Of a DNA stretch of 64,000 nt, positions 33,791-44,900 are shown piece by piece (positions within the stretch are counted from its first letter, which is position 1; every line of letters begins with the position of its first letter). Below the pieces are notes generated by a model. That model had not been told where the DNA came from. It saw only the letters and a program-made list of their open reading frames with translations, and ran no database searches. This stretch comes from Acidobacteriota bacterium (GTDB lineage: Bacteria; Acidobacteriota; Terriglobia; Bryobacterales; Bryobacteraceae): NCBI GenBank assembly GCA_029776225.1, contig JAKOTR010000035.1, positions 124,001-188,000 on the forward strand. The letters are read 5' to 3'. The position numbers and the translations under genes were made by a program.

Positions 33791-33810
33791 TGAAATAGGC
33801 GGGCTTTTTT
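33782..33810 (+). terminator. his attenuator terminator
   Basis: GCCCGCC (33782-33788) pairs with GGCGGGC (33798-33804) around a nine-base loop and is followed by TTTTTT (33805-33810). It is a Rho-independent terminator placed 16 bases before the hisI start, so it decides whether the whole his operon is transcribed. Confidence 0.85.
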
Positions 33811-33825
33811 GTTGGGGTTGGATCA

Positions 33826-34206
33826 ATGGAACTGGATTTCACCAAACTGGAGGGGTTGCTGCCGGCGGTGATTCAAGACCATGCCACCGGCAGGGTGCTC
33901 ATGGTCGGCTTTATGAACGAAGAGGCGTTCCGCAAGACGGTCGAAACCGGCTACGCGACGTTCTACAGCCGGTCGCGGAAGAAACTCTGGCTGAAGGGCG
34001 AAAGTTCCGGACACCGCCTGGTTGTTAAAGAGATCTCCACGGATTGCGACCAGGATGCCTTGCTCATCCGCGTCGAGGCCCTCGGACCGGGCGTGTGCCA
34101 CAACGGCTATCAGAGCTGCTTTTATCGGCGGCTTGAGAACGGGCAGTGGGTGGAATCGGAAAACCGCACGTACGACCCCAACGCCGTCTACGGGAGCAAA
34201 GCATGA
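33826..34206 (+). CDS. hisI: phosphoribosyl-AMP cyclohydrolase
   Basis: 126 residues, the stand-alone HisI form without a HisE domain. It opens the purine ring of PR-AMP in step 3 of histidine synthesis. Signatures: [11 protein letters not shown], the Zn/Mg-binding Asp and Cys in [15 protein letters not shown] and [13 protein letters not shown], and [16 protein letters not shown]. First gene after the attenuator. No hisE (step 2 pyrophosphohydrolase) is present in this operon. Confidence 0.95.
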   Translation: MELDFTKLEGLLPAVIQDHATGRVLMVGFMNEEAFRKTVETGYATFYSRSRKKLWLKGESSGHRLVVKEISTDCDQDALLIRVEALGPGVCHNGYQSCFYRRLENGQWVESENRTYDPNAVYGSKA

Positions 34207-35072
34207 AACTCAAACTGGGTATTCCGAAAGGCAGCCTGGAAAACGCCACCATCGACCTTTTTCGCCGCGCCGGCTTCCGCATCACCACCAGCAGCCGCTC
34301 GTATTTCCCCGACATCGACGACCCGGAGATCGAGTGCATGCTCATCCGTGCGCAGGAAATGGCCCGCTATGTCGAAGACGGCGTGCTGGACGCCGGACTG
34401 ACCGGGCGCGACTGGGTCGAGGAATGCGAAGCCACAGTCGTGACCGTCGCCGATCTCATCTACGCCAAGCAGAGTTTCGGCAAGGTACGCTGGGTGCTCG
34501 CGGTGCCGGAAGCCTCTAATTTCCAAACCGTCAAGGACCTGGAAGGAAAAGTCATCGCCACCGAGCTTGTTGGGGCGACGAAGCGCTATCTGGCCAGGCA
34601 CCAGGTGAACGCGAAGGTCGAGTTTAGCTGGGGCGCCACCGAAGTAAAACCGCCGGAGCTGGCCGACGCCATTGTCGAAGTGACCGAAACCGGCTCCTCG
34701 CTGCGAGCCAACAAGCTCCGCATCATCGACACGGTCCTCGAGTCCAATACGCAGCTCATCGCCAACGTCGACGCCTGGAAAGACGAGTGGAAGCGGCGCA
34801 AGCTCGAAGACATGCGGATGCTGCTGGAAGGCGCCATGAACGCGCTCGGAAAAGTCGGCCTGATGCTGAACGTGCACCGGGAGTGCCTCAACGCCGTTCT
34901 TGCCGTGCTGCCCGCGCTGAAGAAGCCGACCATTTCGAATCTCAGCGAGGAAGACTGGCTGGCCGTGAACACCATCATCGACGAATCCACCGTGCGCAAC
35001 ATCGTGCCGCTTCTTAAGAAGGCCGGGGCGCAGGGTATCGTCGAGTATCCCTTGAACAAGATTGTGATGTGA
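34203..35072 (+). CDS. hisG: ATP phosphoribosyltransferase, long form
   Basis: 289 residues, the homohexameric long form with a C-terminal ACT-like regulatory domain (~residues 215-289), so HisZ is not needed. It catalyses the first committed step, ATP + PRPP to PR-ATP. Motifs: [43 protein letters not shown], the PRPP loop region [21 protein letters not shown]. The ATG at 34203 overlaps the hisI stop by four bases. Histidine feedback inhibition through the ACT-like domain is expected from the family. Confidence 0.95.
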   Translation: MKLKLGIPKGSLENATIDLFRRAGFRITTSSRSYFPDIDDPEIECMLIRAQEMARYVEDGVLDAGLTGRDWVEECEATVVTVADLIYAKQSFGKVRWVLAVPEASNFQTVKDLEGKVIATELVGATKRYLARHQVNAKVEFSWGATEVKPPELADAIVEVTETGSSLRANKLRIIDTVLESNTQLIANVDAWKDEWKRRKLEDMRMLLEGAMNALGKVGLMLNVHRECLNAVLAVLPALKKPTISNLSEEDWLAVNTIIDESTVRNIVPLLKKAGAQGIVEYPLNKIVM

Positions 35073-35075
35073 AAC

Positions 35076-36320
35076 ATGATCCGAATCATTGAGTCGAAGA
35101 ACGCAGGGCGGCTGTTGCGGCGCCGCGCCGCGCAGTTGGCCCGGGCCGAGGAGACGGTGCGGCCGATCCTCGAGGACGTCCGCAAGCGTGGCGACCGCGC
35201 GGTCCTTGAGTACGCCCGCCATTTCGACGGGCTCGACCGGCCCTCGGTGCGCGTGCCGGCCAGCGAACTGAAGTCGGCGGCGGACCGCCTCTCTCCCGAT
35301 CTGCGCCGCGCGATTCAAACCGCGGCGAAGAACATTCGCGCTTACGCGAAAACGCAACTGCCCAAGGAGCGGATGTCCTCGCTGGCGCCGGGTCTCTGCC
35401 TGGGAAGCATCGTGCGCCCGCTCGACGCCGTCGCGGCTTACATTCCTTCGGGCCGCTATCCCCTGCCATCGACGCTCATGATGACCGCGATTCCCGCGCA
35501 GGTGGCGGGCGTGCCGCGAGTTTGCGCCGCCACGCCGCGGCCGGTCGCGGCGGTCTACGGCGCCGCCTCCCTCCTCGGTGTAACCGACGTCTTTCAAATG
35601 GGGGGCGCGCACGCCATCGCCGCTTTCGCATTCGGCACTCGCACGGTTCCCCGCGTGGACCGCATCGTCGGGCCCGGCAACATCTACGTCGCCGCAGCGA
35701 AGAAGCTGCTGGCGGGCGAGGTGGGCATCGACTTCATCGCCGGCCCCACCGAAATCCTCATCATCGCCGAGGACGGCCGGCCGGAGGTGCTCGCTGCCGA
35801 CATGCTGGCCCAGGCGGAGCACGATGTCGACGCTTCCGCCATCCTGCTGACCACATCGAAGACCCTGGCGAAAGCCGTGGCGGTTGAAATTGACCGCCAG
35901 CTCGCAGACCTTCCAACCGCACGCGTTGCGGCCAAGTCGATCGCGAAAAACAGCGCGATCATCATCGTCGAATCCACCGCTCAGGCCGTGGAGCTCGCCA
36001 ATCAGTTCGCGCCCGAACACCTCGTCATTCCGGATCTCTCGCTGCTTAGAGACATCCGGCACGCGGGCAGCGTGTTTGTCGGCCCGTTCAGTCCGGAAGC
36101 CGCCGGCGACTACGCCTCGGGACCGAACCACGTGCTGCCCACCAGCGGCGCGGCCCGGGTGCGCGGCGGCCTTTCCGCAGCCGACTTTGTCAAGGTGATC
36201 TCGGTGCAGCAGTTGAGCCGTCCCGCGCTCGCCAAACTTGCTCCCGCAGTCACTACGCTTGCGCGGACCGAAGGCCTGGAAGCGCACGCGCGCTCCGTGG
36301 AGGTGCGGCTTAATGCCTGA
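35076..36320 (+). CDS. hisD: histidinol dehydrogenase
   Basis: 414 residues. It oxidises histidinol to histidine with two NAD+. Conserved blocks: VAAYIPSGRYPLPSTLMM, VTDVFQMGGAHAIAA, IVGPGNIYVAAAKK, GPTEILIIAED, AQAEHDVDASAIL (Zn-binding Gln/His) and GDYASGPNHVLPTSGAAR. Three bases separate it from hisG. Its 3' end overlaps hisC by eight bases. Confidence 0.96.
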   Translation: MIRIIESKNAGRLLRRRAAQLARAEETVRPILEDVRKRGDRAVLEYARHFDGLDRPSVRVPASELKSAADRLSPDLRRAIQTAAKNIRAYAKTQLPKERMSSLAPGLCLGSIVRPLDAVAAYIPSGRYPLPSTLMMTAIPAQVAGVPRVCAATPRPVAAVYGAASLLGVTDVFQMGGAHAIAAFAFGTRTVPRVDRIVGPGNIYVAAAKKLLAGEVGIDFIAGPTEILIIAEDGRPEVLAADMLAQAEHDVDASAILLTTSKTLAKAVAVEIDRQLADLPTARVAAKSIAKNSAIIIVESTAQAVELANQFAPEHLVIPDLSLLRDIRHAGSVFVGPFSPEAAGDYASGPNHVLPTSGAARVRGGLSAADFVKVISVQQLSRPALAKLAPAVTTLARTEGLEAHARSVEVRLNA

Positions 36321-37368
36321 CGCCCCACGCCCCCGCGAAGCCGTTCTCAAAATGGCGCCGTATTCTCCGCCGACCAGCGGCCGCGCGGGCAAGCTCCGCC
36401 TGGATTTCAACGAGAACACCGTGGGCTGCTCCCCGCGCGTGTTGAGCGCCCTCCGCGATTGCCTCACGGCAGGCAGCCTTACCATCTATCCGGAATACGA
36501 AGAGGCGAAGAAGGAACTGGCCGCGTTTTTTGGCGTGTCTCCCGATGCGCTCCTGTTCACGAATGGAACCGACGAAGCGATTCAGGTGCTCGTCAACACC
36601 TACGTGGACGACGGCGACGACGTGCTGCTGCTGCGCCCCTCTTACGCCATGTACCGTTTCTATTCCGAGGTGGCCGGCGCGGCGGTTCGTGAGCTCGACT
36701 ACCGCGCCGAAGATTTGGCCTTTCCGCTGGAAGAATTGCTGGAGGCCATCCGCCCCGGCACGCGCGCCATTCTCATCGCCAATCCCAACAACCCGACCGG
36801 AAGCGGCGTTGATCTGGACGGCATCGAGCGGATTCTTAAGGCGGCCGGCGCCGCGGCCGTGCTCATCGACGAGGCCTACTTCGAATTTTGCGGCGTGACG
36901 GCGCTGCCGCTCATCGAGCGCTATCCCAACCTCTTTGTCAGCCGCACGTTTTCGAAGGTCTATGGTATGGCGGCCATGCGCATGGGCTGCCTGCTATCGC
37001 AGCCTGCGAACGTAGCTTACCTGCACAAAGCGCAGTCCCCTTACAGCGTGAACTCTCTGGCGGTGATCGCCGCGCGCGCGGCCATCCGCGACCAGGAGTA
37101 CATCCAAAACTATGTCGCCGAAGTTCACGCGGCGCGCGAGCTGCTCCGCGCCGGCCTGGACGAATTGAAGATCCCCTATTACCCGAGCCAGGGGAACTTC
37201 ATTCTGATGCGCATCGGCCCGCGCGCAATCGAGGTGCGCGACCGTCTTCGCGAGCGGGGCGTGCTGGTGCGCGACCGCAGCTACGAAGTCGAAGGCTGTG
37301 TCCGCGTGACCGTCGGAACGCGCGAGCAGGTGCGGCGCTTCCTGAGCGAACTGAGAGAGATCTGGTAA
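36313..37368 (+). CDS. hisC: histidinol-phosphate aminotransferase
   Basis: 351 residues, fold-type I PLP aminotransferase. It converts imidazole acetol phosphate to histidinol phosphate. Motifs: LDFNENTVGCSPRV, FTNGTDEAIQVL, IANPNNPTGSG, IDEAYFEF and the PLP lysine in SRTFSKVYGMAAMRMG. The start at 36313 sits within hisD and gives the family's N-terminus (LKMAPYSPPT). The stop shares its last A with the next ATG (TAATG). Confidence 0.95.
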   Translation: MPDAPRPREAVLKMAPYSPPTSGRAGKLRLDFNENTVGCSPRVLSALRDCLTAGSLTIYPEYEEAKKELAAFFGVSPDALLFTNGTDEAIQVLVNTYVDDGDDVLLLRPSYAMYRFYSEVAGAAVRELDYRAEDLAFPLEELLEAIRPGTRAILIANPNNPTGSGVDLDGIERILKAAGAAAVLIDEAYFEFCGVTALPLIERYPNLFVSRTFSKVYGMAAMRMGCLLSQPANVAYLHKAQSPYSVNSLAVIAARAAIRDQEYIQNYVAEVHAARELLRAGLDELKIPYYPSQGNFILMRIGPRAIEVRDRLRERGVLVRDRSYEVEGCVRVTVGTREQVRRFLSELREIW

Positions 37369-38042
37369 TGAGCGAACGATTCATCGTCTTCGATATGGAC
37401 GGCGTGCTGGTGGACGTTTCGGATTCCTACCGCACCACCATCATCCGTACGGTCGAGGACTTCACCGGCAAACGAATCAGCCGCGAGCTGATTCAGGAAT
37501 ACAAGAACCGGGGCGGCTGGAACGACGATTGGAAGCTGTCCCACCGCATAGTGAACGATCTCGGAGTTCAGGTGGAGTACGAGGAAGTCGTGCGCCACTT
37601 CAACAAGCTGTTCCTCGGCAATGGCGCGGACGGCCTGATCCGGCGCGAGCGCTGGATCGCGAGCCCCGGCCTTTTGGAACGCCTCAGCGAGCGATACCGG
37701 CTGGCCATCTACACCGGGCGTCGCCAGTTCGAAGTGAAGCCGACGCTGGAGCGTTTCGCCGGCACGCTGCGCTTTGACCCCATCGTCACCGCGGAGATGG
37801 TGGAGCATCTCAAGCCGGCGCCCGACGGGCTGCTCAAGATCCGCGAGATGTACCCGGGCAGCGATTTCCATTACGTCGGGGACACCATTGACGACTGCCG
37901 CTGCGCAAAGGCGGCCGGGGTTCCCTTTATCGGCATAGCCGCGCCGGACTCCTTAAGGCGCGAGGAACTTGTGTGCTTGTTCCAGGCCGAGGGCGCTGCC
38001 GCCGTTCTCGAAAGCATCAACCAGTTGGAGACCGTGCTGTGA
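37368..38042 (+). CDS. HAD-superfamily phosphatase, candidate histidinol-phosphate phosphatase
   Basis: 224 residues. HAD motif I is [11 protein letters not shown] (Asp9, Asp11), motif [11 protein letters not shown], motif III Lys in [11 protein letters not shown] and motif [18 protein letters not shown]. The his operon has a HisB with only the dehydratase domain and no HisN or PHP phosphatase. This HAD protein is overlapped by hisC on one side and hisB on the other. The missing histidinol-phosphate phosphatase step therefore fits it well. It belongs to the HAD-IA group found next to hisB in some archaea and bacteria. The function is inferred from context. Confidence 0.75.
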   Translation: MSERFIVFDMDGVLVDVSDSYRTTIIRTVEDFTGKRISRELIQEYKNRGGWNDDWKLSHRIVNDLGVQVEYEEVVRHFNKLFLGNGADGLIRRERWIASPGLLERLSERYRLAIYTGRRQFEVKPTLERFAGTLRFDPIVTAEMVEHLKPAPDGLLKIREMYPGSDFHYVGDTIDDCRCAKAAGVPFIGIAAPDSLRREELVCLFQAEGAAAVLESINQLETVL

Positions 38043-38626
38043 GAACCGCCTCCGTCGAGCGCAACACGAAGGAAACAAGGATCCGCGGCAAGCTGCGGAT
38101 CGAGGGCCGCGGCCGTTACCAAATCTCCACCGGAATCCGCTTCCTCGATCACATGCTCGAGCTGTTTGCCAAGCACGGCGGCTTCGACCTGGAACTCGAA
38201 GCCGCGGGCGATCTCGACGTCGATCAGCACCACACCGTCGAAGACGTCGGGATCGTGCTCGGCCAGCTCTTCTGCCGCGCGCTCGGCGACCGCCGCGGCA
38301 TCAACCGCGCCGGCTACTTTGTGATGCCGATGGACGAAACGCTGGCGGTTGCCGCCGTGGACCTTGGCGGGCGGCCGTACCTGGTCTACAAGGATCTGGT
38401 CAAGGCGCGCACGGTCGGCGACCTGCAATCCGAACTGGTTGAGGATTTTTTCCAGGGTTTCGTTGCTCACGCCGGCGCGAACCTGCACATCCGGGTGATG
38501 TACGGACGCTCCAGCCATCACCAAATTGAGGCGGTGTTCAAATGTTTTGCCCGAGCGATGAAGTTCGCCTGTTCGAAGGACAAGCGTCTCAAGGACGAGC
38601 TTCCGTCGACCAAGGGGCTGCTATGA
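38039..38626 (+). CDS. hisB: imidazoleglycerol-phosphate dehydratase
   Basis: 195 residues, dehydratase-only HisB. The Mn-binding His/Glu motifs are [41 protein letters not shown], and late [11 protein letters not shown] and [17 protein letters not shown] start at 38039 overlaps the HAD stop (GTGA) and gives the expected N-terminus ([12 protein letters not shown]). Confidence 0.95.
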   Translation: MRTASVERNTKETRIRGKLRIEGRGRYQISTGIRFLDHMLELFAKHGGFDLELEAAGDLDVDQHHTVEDVGIVLGQLFCRALGDRRGINRAGYFVMPMDETLAVAAVDLGGRPYLVYKDLVKARTVGDLQSELVEDFFQGFVAHAGANLHIRVMYGRSSHHQIEAVFKCFARAMKFACSKDKRLKDELPSTKGLL

Positions 38627-38663
38627 AGGGTGCTGTTGTCCGGATTGCCTTTCCTGGAGTTCT

Positions 38664-39257
38664 ATGATCGCGATCTTCGATTACGGCGCGGGTAATCTGC
38701 GCTCGGTCGAAAACACGCTGGCCGAAATCGGCGCGCAATACACGTTGGTCCGCGATGCCGCCGGATTGAAGGAAGCCTCCAAGATCATTCTGCCCGGCGT
38801 GGGCCATTTCGGCCAGATGATGCGCGCGCTCGACCGGCTTCAGGTGCGCGGCGCGCTGCTCGATGCGATCTCCGCCGGCGTGCCGTTTCTCGGTATTTGT
38901 TTGGGCTTGCAGGCGCTGCTGGAAAGCAGCGAGGAAGCACCGGAAGTGCGCGGGCTTGGCGTGTTCTCTGGCTGCGTCAGGCGTTTCCCCCGGGATGCGC
39001 GCGTGCCGCACATGGGCTGGAACGAGCTCGAATGCTGTTCTCCCTCCCGGCTGCTCGAAGGGCTCGGGCCGGCACCGTATGTTTACTTCGCCCATAGTTA
39101 CTATGTGCCTGTAAGTCACTACACAGTGGCGAAATGTACTTACTCGGAGCCGTACACCGCGGTGCTGGAGAGCGGGAACGTCTTCGGCGTGCAATTTCAT
39201 CCCGAAAAGTCCGGACCGCTCGGGCTGCGAATCGTTAAGAACTTCGTGGAGTTATAA
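38664..39257 (+). CDS. hisH: imidazole glycerol phosphate synthase, glutaminase subunit
   Basis: 197 residues, class I glutamine amidotransferase that feeds ammonia to HisF. Catalytic Cys in [13 protein letters not shown], His/Glu in VQFHPEKSG, oxyanion region [12 protein letters not shown]. It begins [14 protein letters not shown], typical for HisH. It lies 37 bases after hisB and one base before hisF. Confidence 0.96.
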   Translation: MIAIFDYGAGNLRSVENTLAEIGAQYTLVRDAAGLKEASKIILPGVGHFGQMMRALDRLQVRGALLDAISAGVPFLGICLGLQALLESSEEAPEVRGLGVFSGCVRRFPRDARVPHMGWNELECCSPSRLLEGLGPAPYVYFAHSYYVPVSHYTVAKCTYSEPYTAVLESGNVFGVQFHPEKSGPLGLRIVKNFVEL

Positions 39258-39258
39258 A

Positions 39259-40026
39259 ATGCTGGCTAAACGCATTATCCCCTGCCTGGACGTCACCGCC
39301 GGCCGCGTGGTGAAAGGCGTCAATTTCGTGAACCTGCGCGATGCGGGCGACCCCGTCGAACTGGCGGACCGCTACAATCAGCAGGGCGCCGACGAACTGG
39401 TTTTCCTGGACATCACCGCCTCGAGCGAGGAACGCGACACCATGGTCGACGTGGTGGCGCGCACCGCGCGCAAGGTCTTTATACCGCTCACCGTCGGCGG
39501 CGGCATCCGCTCGGTCGCTGACGCCCGGCGCATTCTGCTCGCGGGCGCCGACAAGGTGAGCATCAACACGGCCGCGGTGAAGCGCCCCGAACTGATCCGG
39601 GAGCTGAGCGAGGAATTCGGTTCCCAGGCCGTGGTGCTGGCCATCGACGCCCGGCGGCGCCCCTCCGGCGACGGCTGGACGGTTTACGTTCGCGGCGGCC
39701 GGGACGACACAGGCATCGATGTCATCGAGTGGGCCATGCGCGGGGAATCCCTCGGAGCCGGCGAGATCCTGCTCACCTCCATGGACACCGACGGCGTTCA
39801 GGAAGGTTTTGATTGCGAACTGACACGAGCGGTTTCCCGCGCCACTCGCGTCCCTGTGATCGCCTCCGGCGGAGCCGGCAAACCGGAGCATTTCAGCCGC
39901 GTGCTGACCGAGGGCGAAGCCGACGCCGCCCTGGCCGCCTCCATCTTCCATTACGGCACGTATACCGTCGCCGATCTCAAGGAACACCTGGCGCGCTGCG
40001 GCATTCCCGTCCGGAGGTCCTCGTGA
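39259..40026 (+). CDS. hisF: imidazole glycerol phosphate synthase, cyclase subunit
   Basis: 255 residues, (beta-alpha)8 barrel. Together with HisH it makes IGP and AICAR from PRFAR. Catalytic Asp in [18 protein letters not shown], the second in [14 protein letters not shown], with phosphate loops TVGGGIRS and [12 protein letters not shown]. It overlaps hisA by four bases. The hisF-hisA order is the reverse of the enterobacterial one. Confidence 0.96.
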   Translation: MLAKRIIPCLDVTAGRVVKGVNFVNLRDAGDPVELADRYNQQGADELVFLDITASSEERDTMVDVVARTARKVFIPLTVGGGIRSVADARRILLAGADKVSINTAAVKRPELIRELSEEFGSQAVVLAIDARRRPSGDGWTVYVRGGRDDTGIDVIEWAMRGESLGAGEILLTSMDTDGVQEGFDCELTRAVSRATRVPVIASGGAGKPEHFSRVLTEGEADAALAASIFHYGTYTVADLKEHLARCGIPVRRSS

Positions 40027-40721
40027 TCATTCCTTGCATCGACTTGATGGACGGCAAGGTCGTCCAGCTCGTGCAAGGCCGCGAGAAGGCTCTCGAGGGG
40101 GGAACGCCCGAGGAGATGCTGGACCGCTTCTCCCGCTTCCGGCAGATCCAGGTGATCGATCTCGACGCGGCGCTCGGCCGGGGCTCCAATGACGGAATCG
40201 TCGAGTTCCTCGCTGAACGCGCGGTGACGCGAGTAGGCGGCGGCGTGCGCACGCCGGGGCGGGCGCGCCACCTGGCCGAACTCGGCGTGCAGAAGGTGAT
40301 CGTGGGCACCGCCGCGTTTTCCCAAACCGGTATCAACACCGAGTTTCTCGAGACGCTGTGCGAGGAGATCGGCCGCGACCGTGTCCTCGTGGCTCTGGAT
40401 TCCAAAGAGGGCCGCATCGTCATCAAGGGTTGGCGCGAAGCCACCGACTTGAGCGCTGAAGAGGTGCTCGGCCTCCTGGAGCCCTACTGCTCGGGCTTCC
40501 TGTGTACGTACGTGGACAAGGAAGGGATGCTGCAAGGGACGAACCTCGACTGGTTCCGCCGCCTGCGCGCGGCTACAAACCTGGAACTCACGGCCGCGGG
40601 CGGCATCTCTTCCTACGATGAGATTCGCGCCCTGGCGGAGCTTGGCATCCACGCCGCTCTGGGCATGGCGATCTACACCGGAAAACTGGACCTGGAAACG
40701 CTGGCGGCAATGGACGTCTAG
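40023..40721 (+). CDS. hisA: ProFAR isomerase
   Basis: 232 residues, (beta-alpha)8 barrel related to HisF. It isomerises ProFAR to PRFAR. Catalytic Asp in [18 protein letters not shown], Asp in [14 protein letters not shown], phosphate loops [11 protein letters not shown] and [16 protein letters not shown] start at 40023 overlaps the hisF stop. It is the last his gene; the next start is 96 bases away. Confidence 0.95.
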   Translation: MIIPCIDLMDGKVVQLVQGREKALEGGTPEEMLDRFSRFRQIQVIDLDAALGRGSNDGIVEFLAERAVTRVGGGVRTPGRARHLAELGVQKVIVGTAAFSQTGINTEFLETLCEEIGRDRVLVALDSKEGRIVIKGWREATDLSAEEVLGLLEPYCSGFLCTYVDKEGMLQGTNLDWFRRLRAATNLELTAAGGISSYDEIRALAELGIHAALGMAIYTGKLDLETLAAMDV

Positions 40722-40817
40722 CGCTCTCGCCGCCGCAGCCCCTGAGCCGCCTGCTGCCAAGGGAGGATCCGCTTTGCCTCCAAATGCGGCAAACTGATAG
40801 ATAGGTTTTGGGGGGGT

Positions 40818-41939
40818 GTGAGTAGGTCCTTCTGGCTGGGCATCCTGGTGATTTGCGCCATTGCACTGGGCGCGTGTTCGCGCGGGACGCCTGCGCCCGC
40901 GGAGGCCGAAGCCAGCCAGGACTCCGCCGTTCCGGTCAAAGTCGGGCGCGTTGAGCAGCGGCCCGAACCGGTCGAGATCCAGGCCATCGGCAACATCCAG
41001 CCCTACACCACTGTCTCTGTCAAATCCGAGGTGGGCGGGGAACTCACCGGCGTTCACTTCACCGAGGGGCAGGAGGTCCACAAGGGGCAACTGCTGTTCA
41101 CCATTGACCCGCGCCCGTTCGAAGCCGCTCTGAAGCTGGCCGAGGCGAATCGCGCCAAGAACCTTGCCCAGGCCGCGAGAGCCCGGGCCGATGCCGAACG
41201 GTATCGGGGGCTGGCCGCCGAGGGCGTCATATCGCAGCAGCAGTACGACCAGGCGCGCGCAGACGCGGAAGCTCTCCAGGCTTCGGTCGAAGCCGACGAA
41301 GCCGCCATCGAAACCGCGCGGCTGCAATTGAGCTACACCAAAATCTACGCGCCCATCTCCGGCCGGACCGGCAATCTTCTCGTGCACGAGGGCAACCTCG
41401 TCAAAGAGAACGATGTCGCCCTGGTCGTTATCAACCAGATTCAACCGATCTACGCCGTTTTCGCCGTTCCCGCGCAGTATCTGCCGGAGATCAGGCGCTA
41501 CCACTCGCGGCGCCCCCTGCGCGTCGAGGCCAGCCCCAAGGACAGCAACCAGCCGGGCGCCGTGGGCGTGCTCACGTTCATCGACAACAACGTCGATACC
41601 GCCACCGGAACCATCCAGCTCAAGGCGACCTTTCAGAACCGCGACCGGGCCTTGTGGCCCGGCCAGTTCGTCGACGTCACCGTCACGCTCACCACACAGC
41701 CGGACGCGATCGTCGTCCCCGCGCAGGCGATCCAATCGGGGCAACAGGGCCAGTTTGTTTTCGTCGTCAAGCCGGACATGACCGTGGAGTCCCGCCCCGT
41801 CGTGGTGGACCGCACCCGCGGCGCTTACGCCATCGTCTCCCAGGGACTCCAGCCGGGTGAAACCGTGGTGACCGACGGCCAGTTGCGGCTCGTGCCGGGC
41901 AGCCGCGTCACCGTGAGCGGAGGGGAACCGGCCCAGTGA
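40818..41939 (+). CDS. RND efflux periplasmic adaptor lipoprotein (MdtA/AcrA-like)
   Basis: 373 residues from a GTG preceded by a G-rich ribosome site. ICAIALGAC gives a lipobox. Order: beta-barrel start, lipoyl half (VGGELTGVHFTEGQEVHKGQLLFTID), a helical hairpin (FEAALKLAEANRAKNLAQAA...), lipoyl second half (IYAPISGRTGNLLVHEGNLV) and membrane-proximal domain. It links the inner-membrane pump to an outer-membrane channel. It overlaps the pump gene by four bases. No TolC-like gene is seen here. Confidence 0.92.
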   Translation: MSRSFWLGILVICAIALGACSRGTPAPAEAEASQDSAVPVKVGRVEQRPEPVEIQAIGNIQPYTTVSVKSEVGGELTGVHFTEGQEVHKGQLLFTIDPRPFEAALKLAEANRAKNLAQAARARADAERYRGLAAEGVISQQQYDQARADAEALQASVEADEAAIETARLQLSYTKIYAPISGRTGNLLVHEGNLVKENDVALVVINQIQPIYAVFAVPAQYLPEIRRYHSRRPLRVEASPKDSNQPGAVGVLTFIDNNVDTATGTIQLKATFQNRDRALWPGQFVDVTVTLTTQPDAIVVPAQAIQSGQQGQFVFVVKPDMTVESRPVVVDRTRGAYAIVSQGLQPGETVVTDGQLRLVPGSRVTVSGGEPAQ

Positions 41940-44900
41940 ACATCGCGGGTTTCTTCATCCGGCGTCCGGTGACGACCACGCTGCTCATGGCCGCACTCCT
42001 CGTGTTTGGAGCGATGGCCTACTTCCGCCTCCCGGTCAGCGATCTGCCCAACGTGGATTTCCCCACCATCAACGTTTCCGCGTCGCTGCCCGGAGCGAGT
42101 CCCGAGACGATGGCCTCCTCGGTCGCCACCCCGCTCGAAAAGGAGTTCTCCACGATTGCCGGACTGGACTCGATGAGCTCCTCGAGCACGCTGGGAAGCA
42201 CGTCCATCACCCTTCAGTTCTCACTCGACCGCTCCATCGACGCCGCCGCCCAGGATGTGCAATCCGCCATCAGCCGCGCTTCTAATCAGCTCCCGCCCGA
42301 CATGCCGGCGCCGCCGACTTACCGCAAGGTCAATCCCGCCGACAGCCCCATACTCTACATGGCGCTGACCTCGCCCACGCTCCCGCTTTCCACCGTGGAC
42401 GAGTACGGCGAAACCACCATGGCCCAGCGCATCTCGACCGTAAGCGGAGTCGCTCAGGTGATGGTTTTCGGCGCGCAGAAATATGCTGTGCGCGTCCAAC
42501 TGGACCCCAATGCGCTTGCTTCCCGCGGCATCGGCATCGACGAAGTCCGCCAGGCCATTCAGAACGCCAACGTGAATCTGCCCACCGGCACGCTGTATGG
42601 GGAGCACAAGGCTTTCACGCTGGAACCGACCGGGCAGCTCGAAAACGCCGAGGCTTACCGCCCCGTCATCGTCGCCTATCGCAACGGCTTTCCGGTCCGC
42701 CTCGGCGAACTCGGGCGCGTCATCGATAGCGTGCAGAACGACAAGGTCGCGAGCTGGTTCAACGGCACTCGGGGCATCATCCTGGCCGTGCAGCGCCAGC
42801 CGGGCACCAATACGGTCGAGGTGGTGGACCGCATACGGAACCTGCTGCCCACGCTCCGTGCCCAGATTCCTGCTTCGGTGTCCCTCGACATCGTCTATGA
42901 CCGCTCGGAATCCATCCGCGAATCGGTCAACGACGTGAAGTTCACCCTCATGCTGACCATCGCCCTGGTCGTGCTGGTGATCTTTCTGTTTCTGCGCAAC
43001 GTCTCGGCCACCATCATCCCCAGCCTCGCGCTGCCGCTCTCGATCGTGGGCACGTTCGCCGTCATGTACCAGTTGGGCTTCTCGCTCGACAACCTCTCCC
43101 TCATGGCGCTCACGCTCTCGGTGGGCTTCGTCGTCGACGACGCCATTGTGATGCTCGAAAATATCGTGCGGCACCTGGAAATGGGCAAGCCGCCGCTGGA
43201 GGCAGCATTCGCGGGCGCGCGCGAAATCGGTTTCACCATCGTCTCCATGACCATCTCGCTCGCCGCCGTCTTCATTCCCGTGCTCTTCATGGGCGGCATC
43301 GTCGGGCGGCTCTTCCACGAGTTCGGCGTGACGATCGCCGTGGCGATTCTGGTCTCGGGATTCGTCTCCCTCAGCCTCACGCCCATGCTTTGCAGCCGTT
43401 TTCTCCGGCCGCCGAGCAACACTCACGGGATCTTTTACCGCGCGCTCGAACGCGTTTTCGACGGCATGCTTCGCATCTATGATTGGACGCTCCGCCGCGT
43501 GCTCCGCGCGCGTCTGGCCGTCATGCTGCTCTCGATCGTCCTGCTCCTCGTCACTGGCTACCTCTTCGTGATCATCCCCAAAGGATTCATTCCCGCCCAG
43601 GACACCAACCAGATCTTTGGCGTTACTGAAGGCCCCCAGGACGTATCCTATGACGCCATGGTCGCCTATCAGCAGGCGGTGGACGCGGTGATCGCCCGCG
43701 ACCCCAATGTGGTGTCGCTGGTTTCTACCATCAACCGCGGCACGCTCAATACCGGTTTTGTCTTTGCACGGCTCAAACCCCGCAGCGAGCGCACCCTGAG
43801 CGCGGAAGAGATCATTGAGCAGCTTCGCCCGCAACTCGCTGCGGTGCCCGGCATTCGCGTTTACCTCCAGGTTCCTCCCCTCATCCAGATCGGCGGCCAG
43901 CTCACCAAGAGCCTCTACCAGTACACCTTGCAAAGCTCGGACATGGAAGAACTGCACCAGTGGGCGCCCAGGATAGCCTCCGAGTTGCGGAAATTGCCCG
44001 GCTTTCAGGACGTCACTACCGACCTCCAGATTCAAAGCCCGCAAGTGGTGGTAGCCATCGACCGCGACAAGGCTTCGAGCCTCGGCGTCACCGCGGCCCA
44101 GATCGAAAATGCGCTGGCGGACGCCTACGGCTCGCGCCAGGTCTCCACCATCTACACGCCGACGAATGAATACTGGGTGATCATGGAACTGGAGCCGAGA
44201 TACCAGCGCGACCCGAACGCGCTCTCGCTCCTCTACGTCCGCTCGGCTTCCGGCCGCCTTGTGCCGCTCAACGCAGTCGCCAGGCTGACGCCGGGCGTCG
44301 GGCCGCTTACCGTAAACCACTTCGGCCAGACCCCGGCCGTTACCGTGTCGTTTAACCTCCAGCCGGGCGTCTCGCTCGGCGGCGCCGTGACTGCTCTCGA
44401 AGACGTTGTGCAGCGCATCAACCTGCCCGCCACGATCACCACCAGCTTCCAGGGCACGGCCCAGGCATTCCAATCCTCGCTCGGGGGCATGGGATTGCTG
44501 CTCTTGATGGCCGTGGCGGTCATCTACATGGTGCTCGGCATCCTGTACGAGAGCTTCGTGCACCCCATCACCATTCTTTCGGGACTCCCCTCGGCCGGCC
44601 TTGGCGCGCTGCTCACCCTGATGGTTTTCGGCGACGAGCTGAACGTCTATTCGCTGGTCGGCATCATCATGCTGATCGGAATCGTGAAGAAGAACGCCAT
44701 CATGATGATCGATTTCGCGCTGGATGCTCAGCGCGGCGAAGGCAAATCCGCCGCCGCCGCCATTTACGAAGCCTGCCTGATCCGGTTCCGCCCCATCATG
44801 ATGACCACGATGGCCGCGCTCATGGGCACGCTGCCCATCGCACTCGCCTTCGGCGCCGGCGGCGAAGCGCGCCGTCCTCTCGGTCTGGCTGTTGTCGGAG

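Noticed and set aside
42221-44563. A 780-residue leftward frame opposite the RND permease
   Set aside because: Composition is His/Asp/Glu/Arg-rich low complexity with no motifs; it is the antisense of a well-conserved pump.
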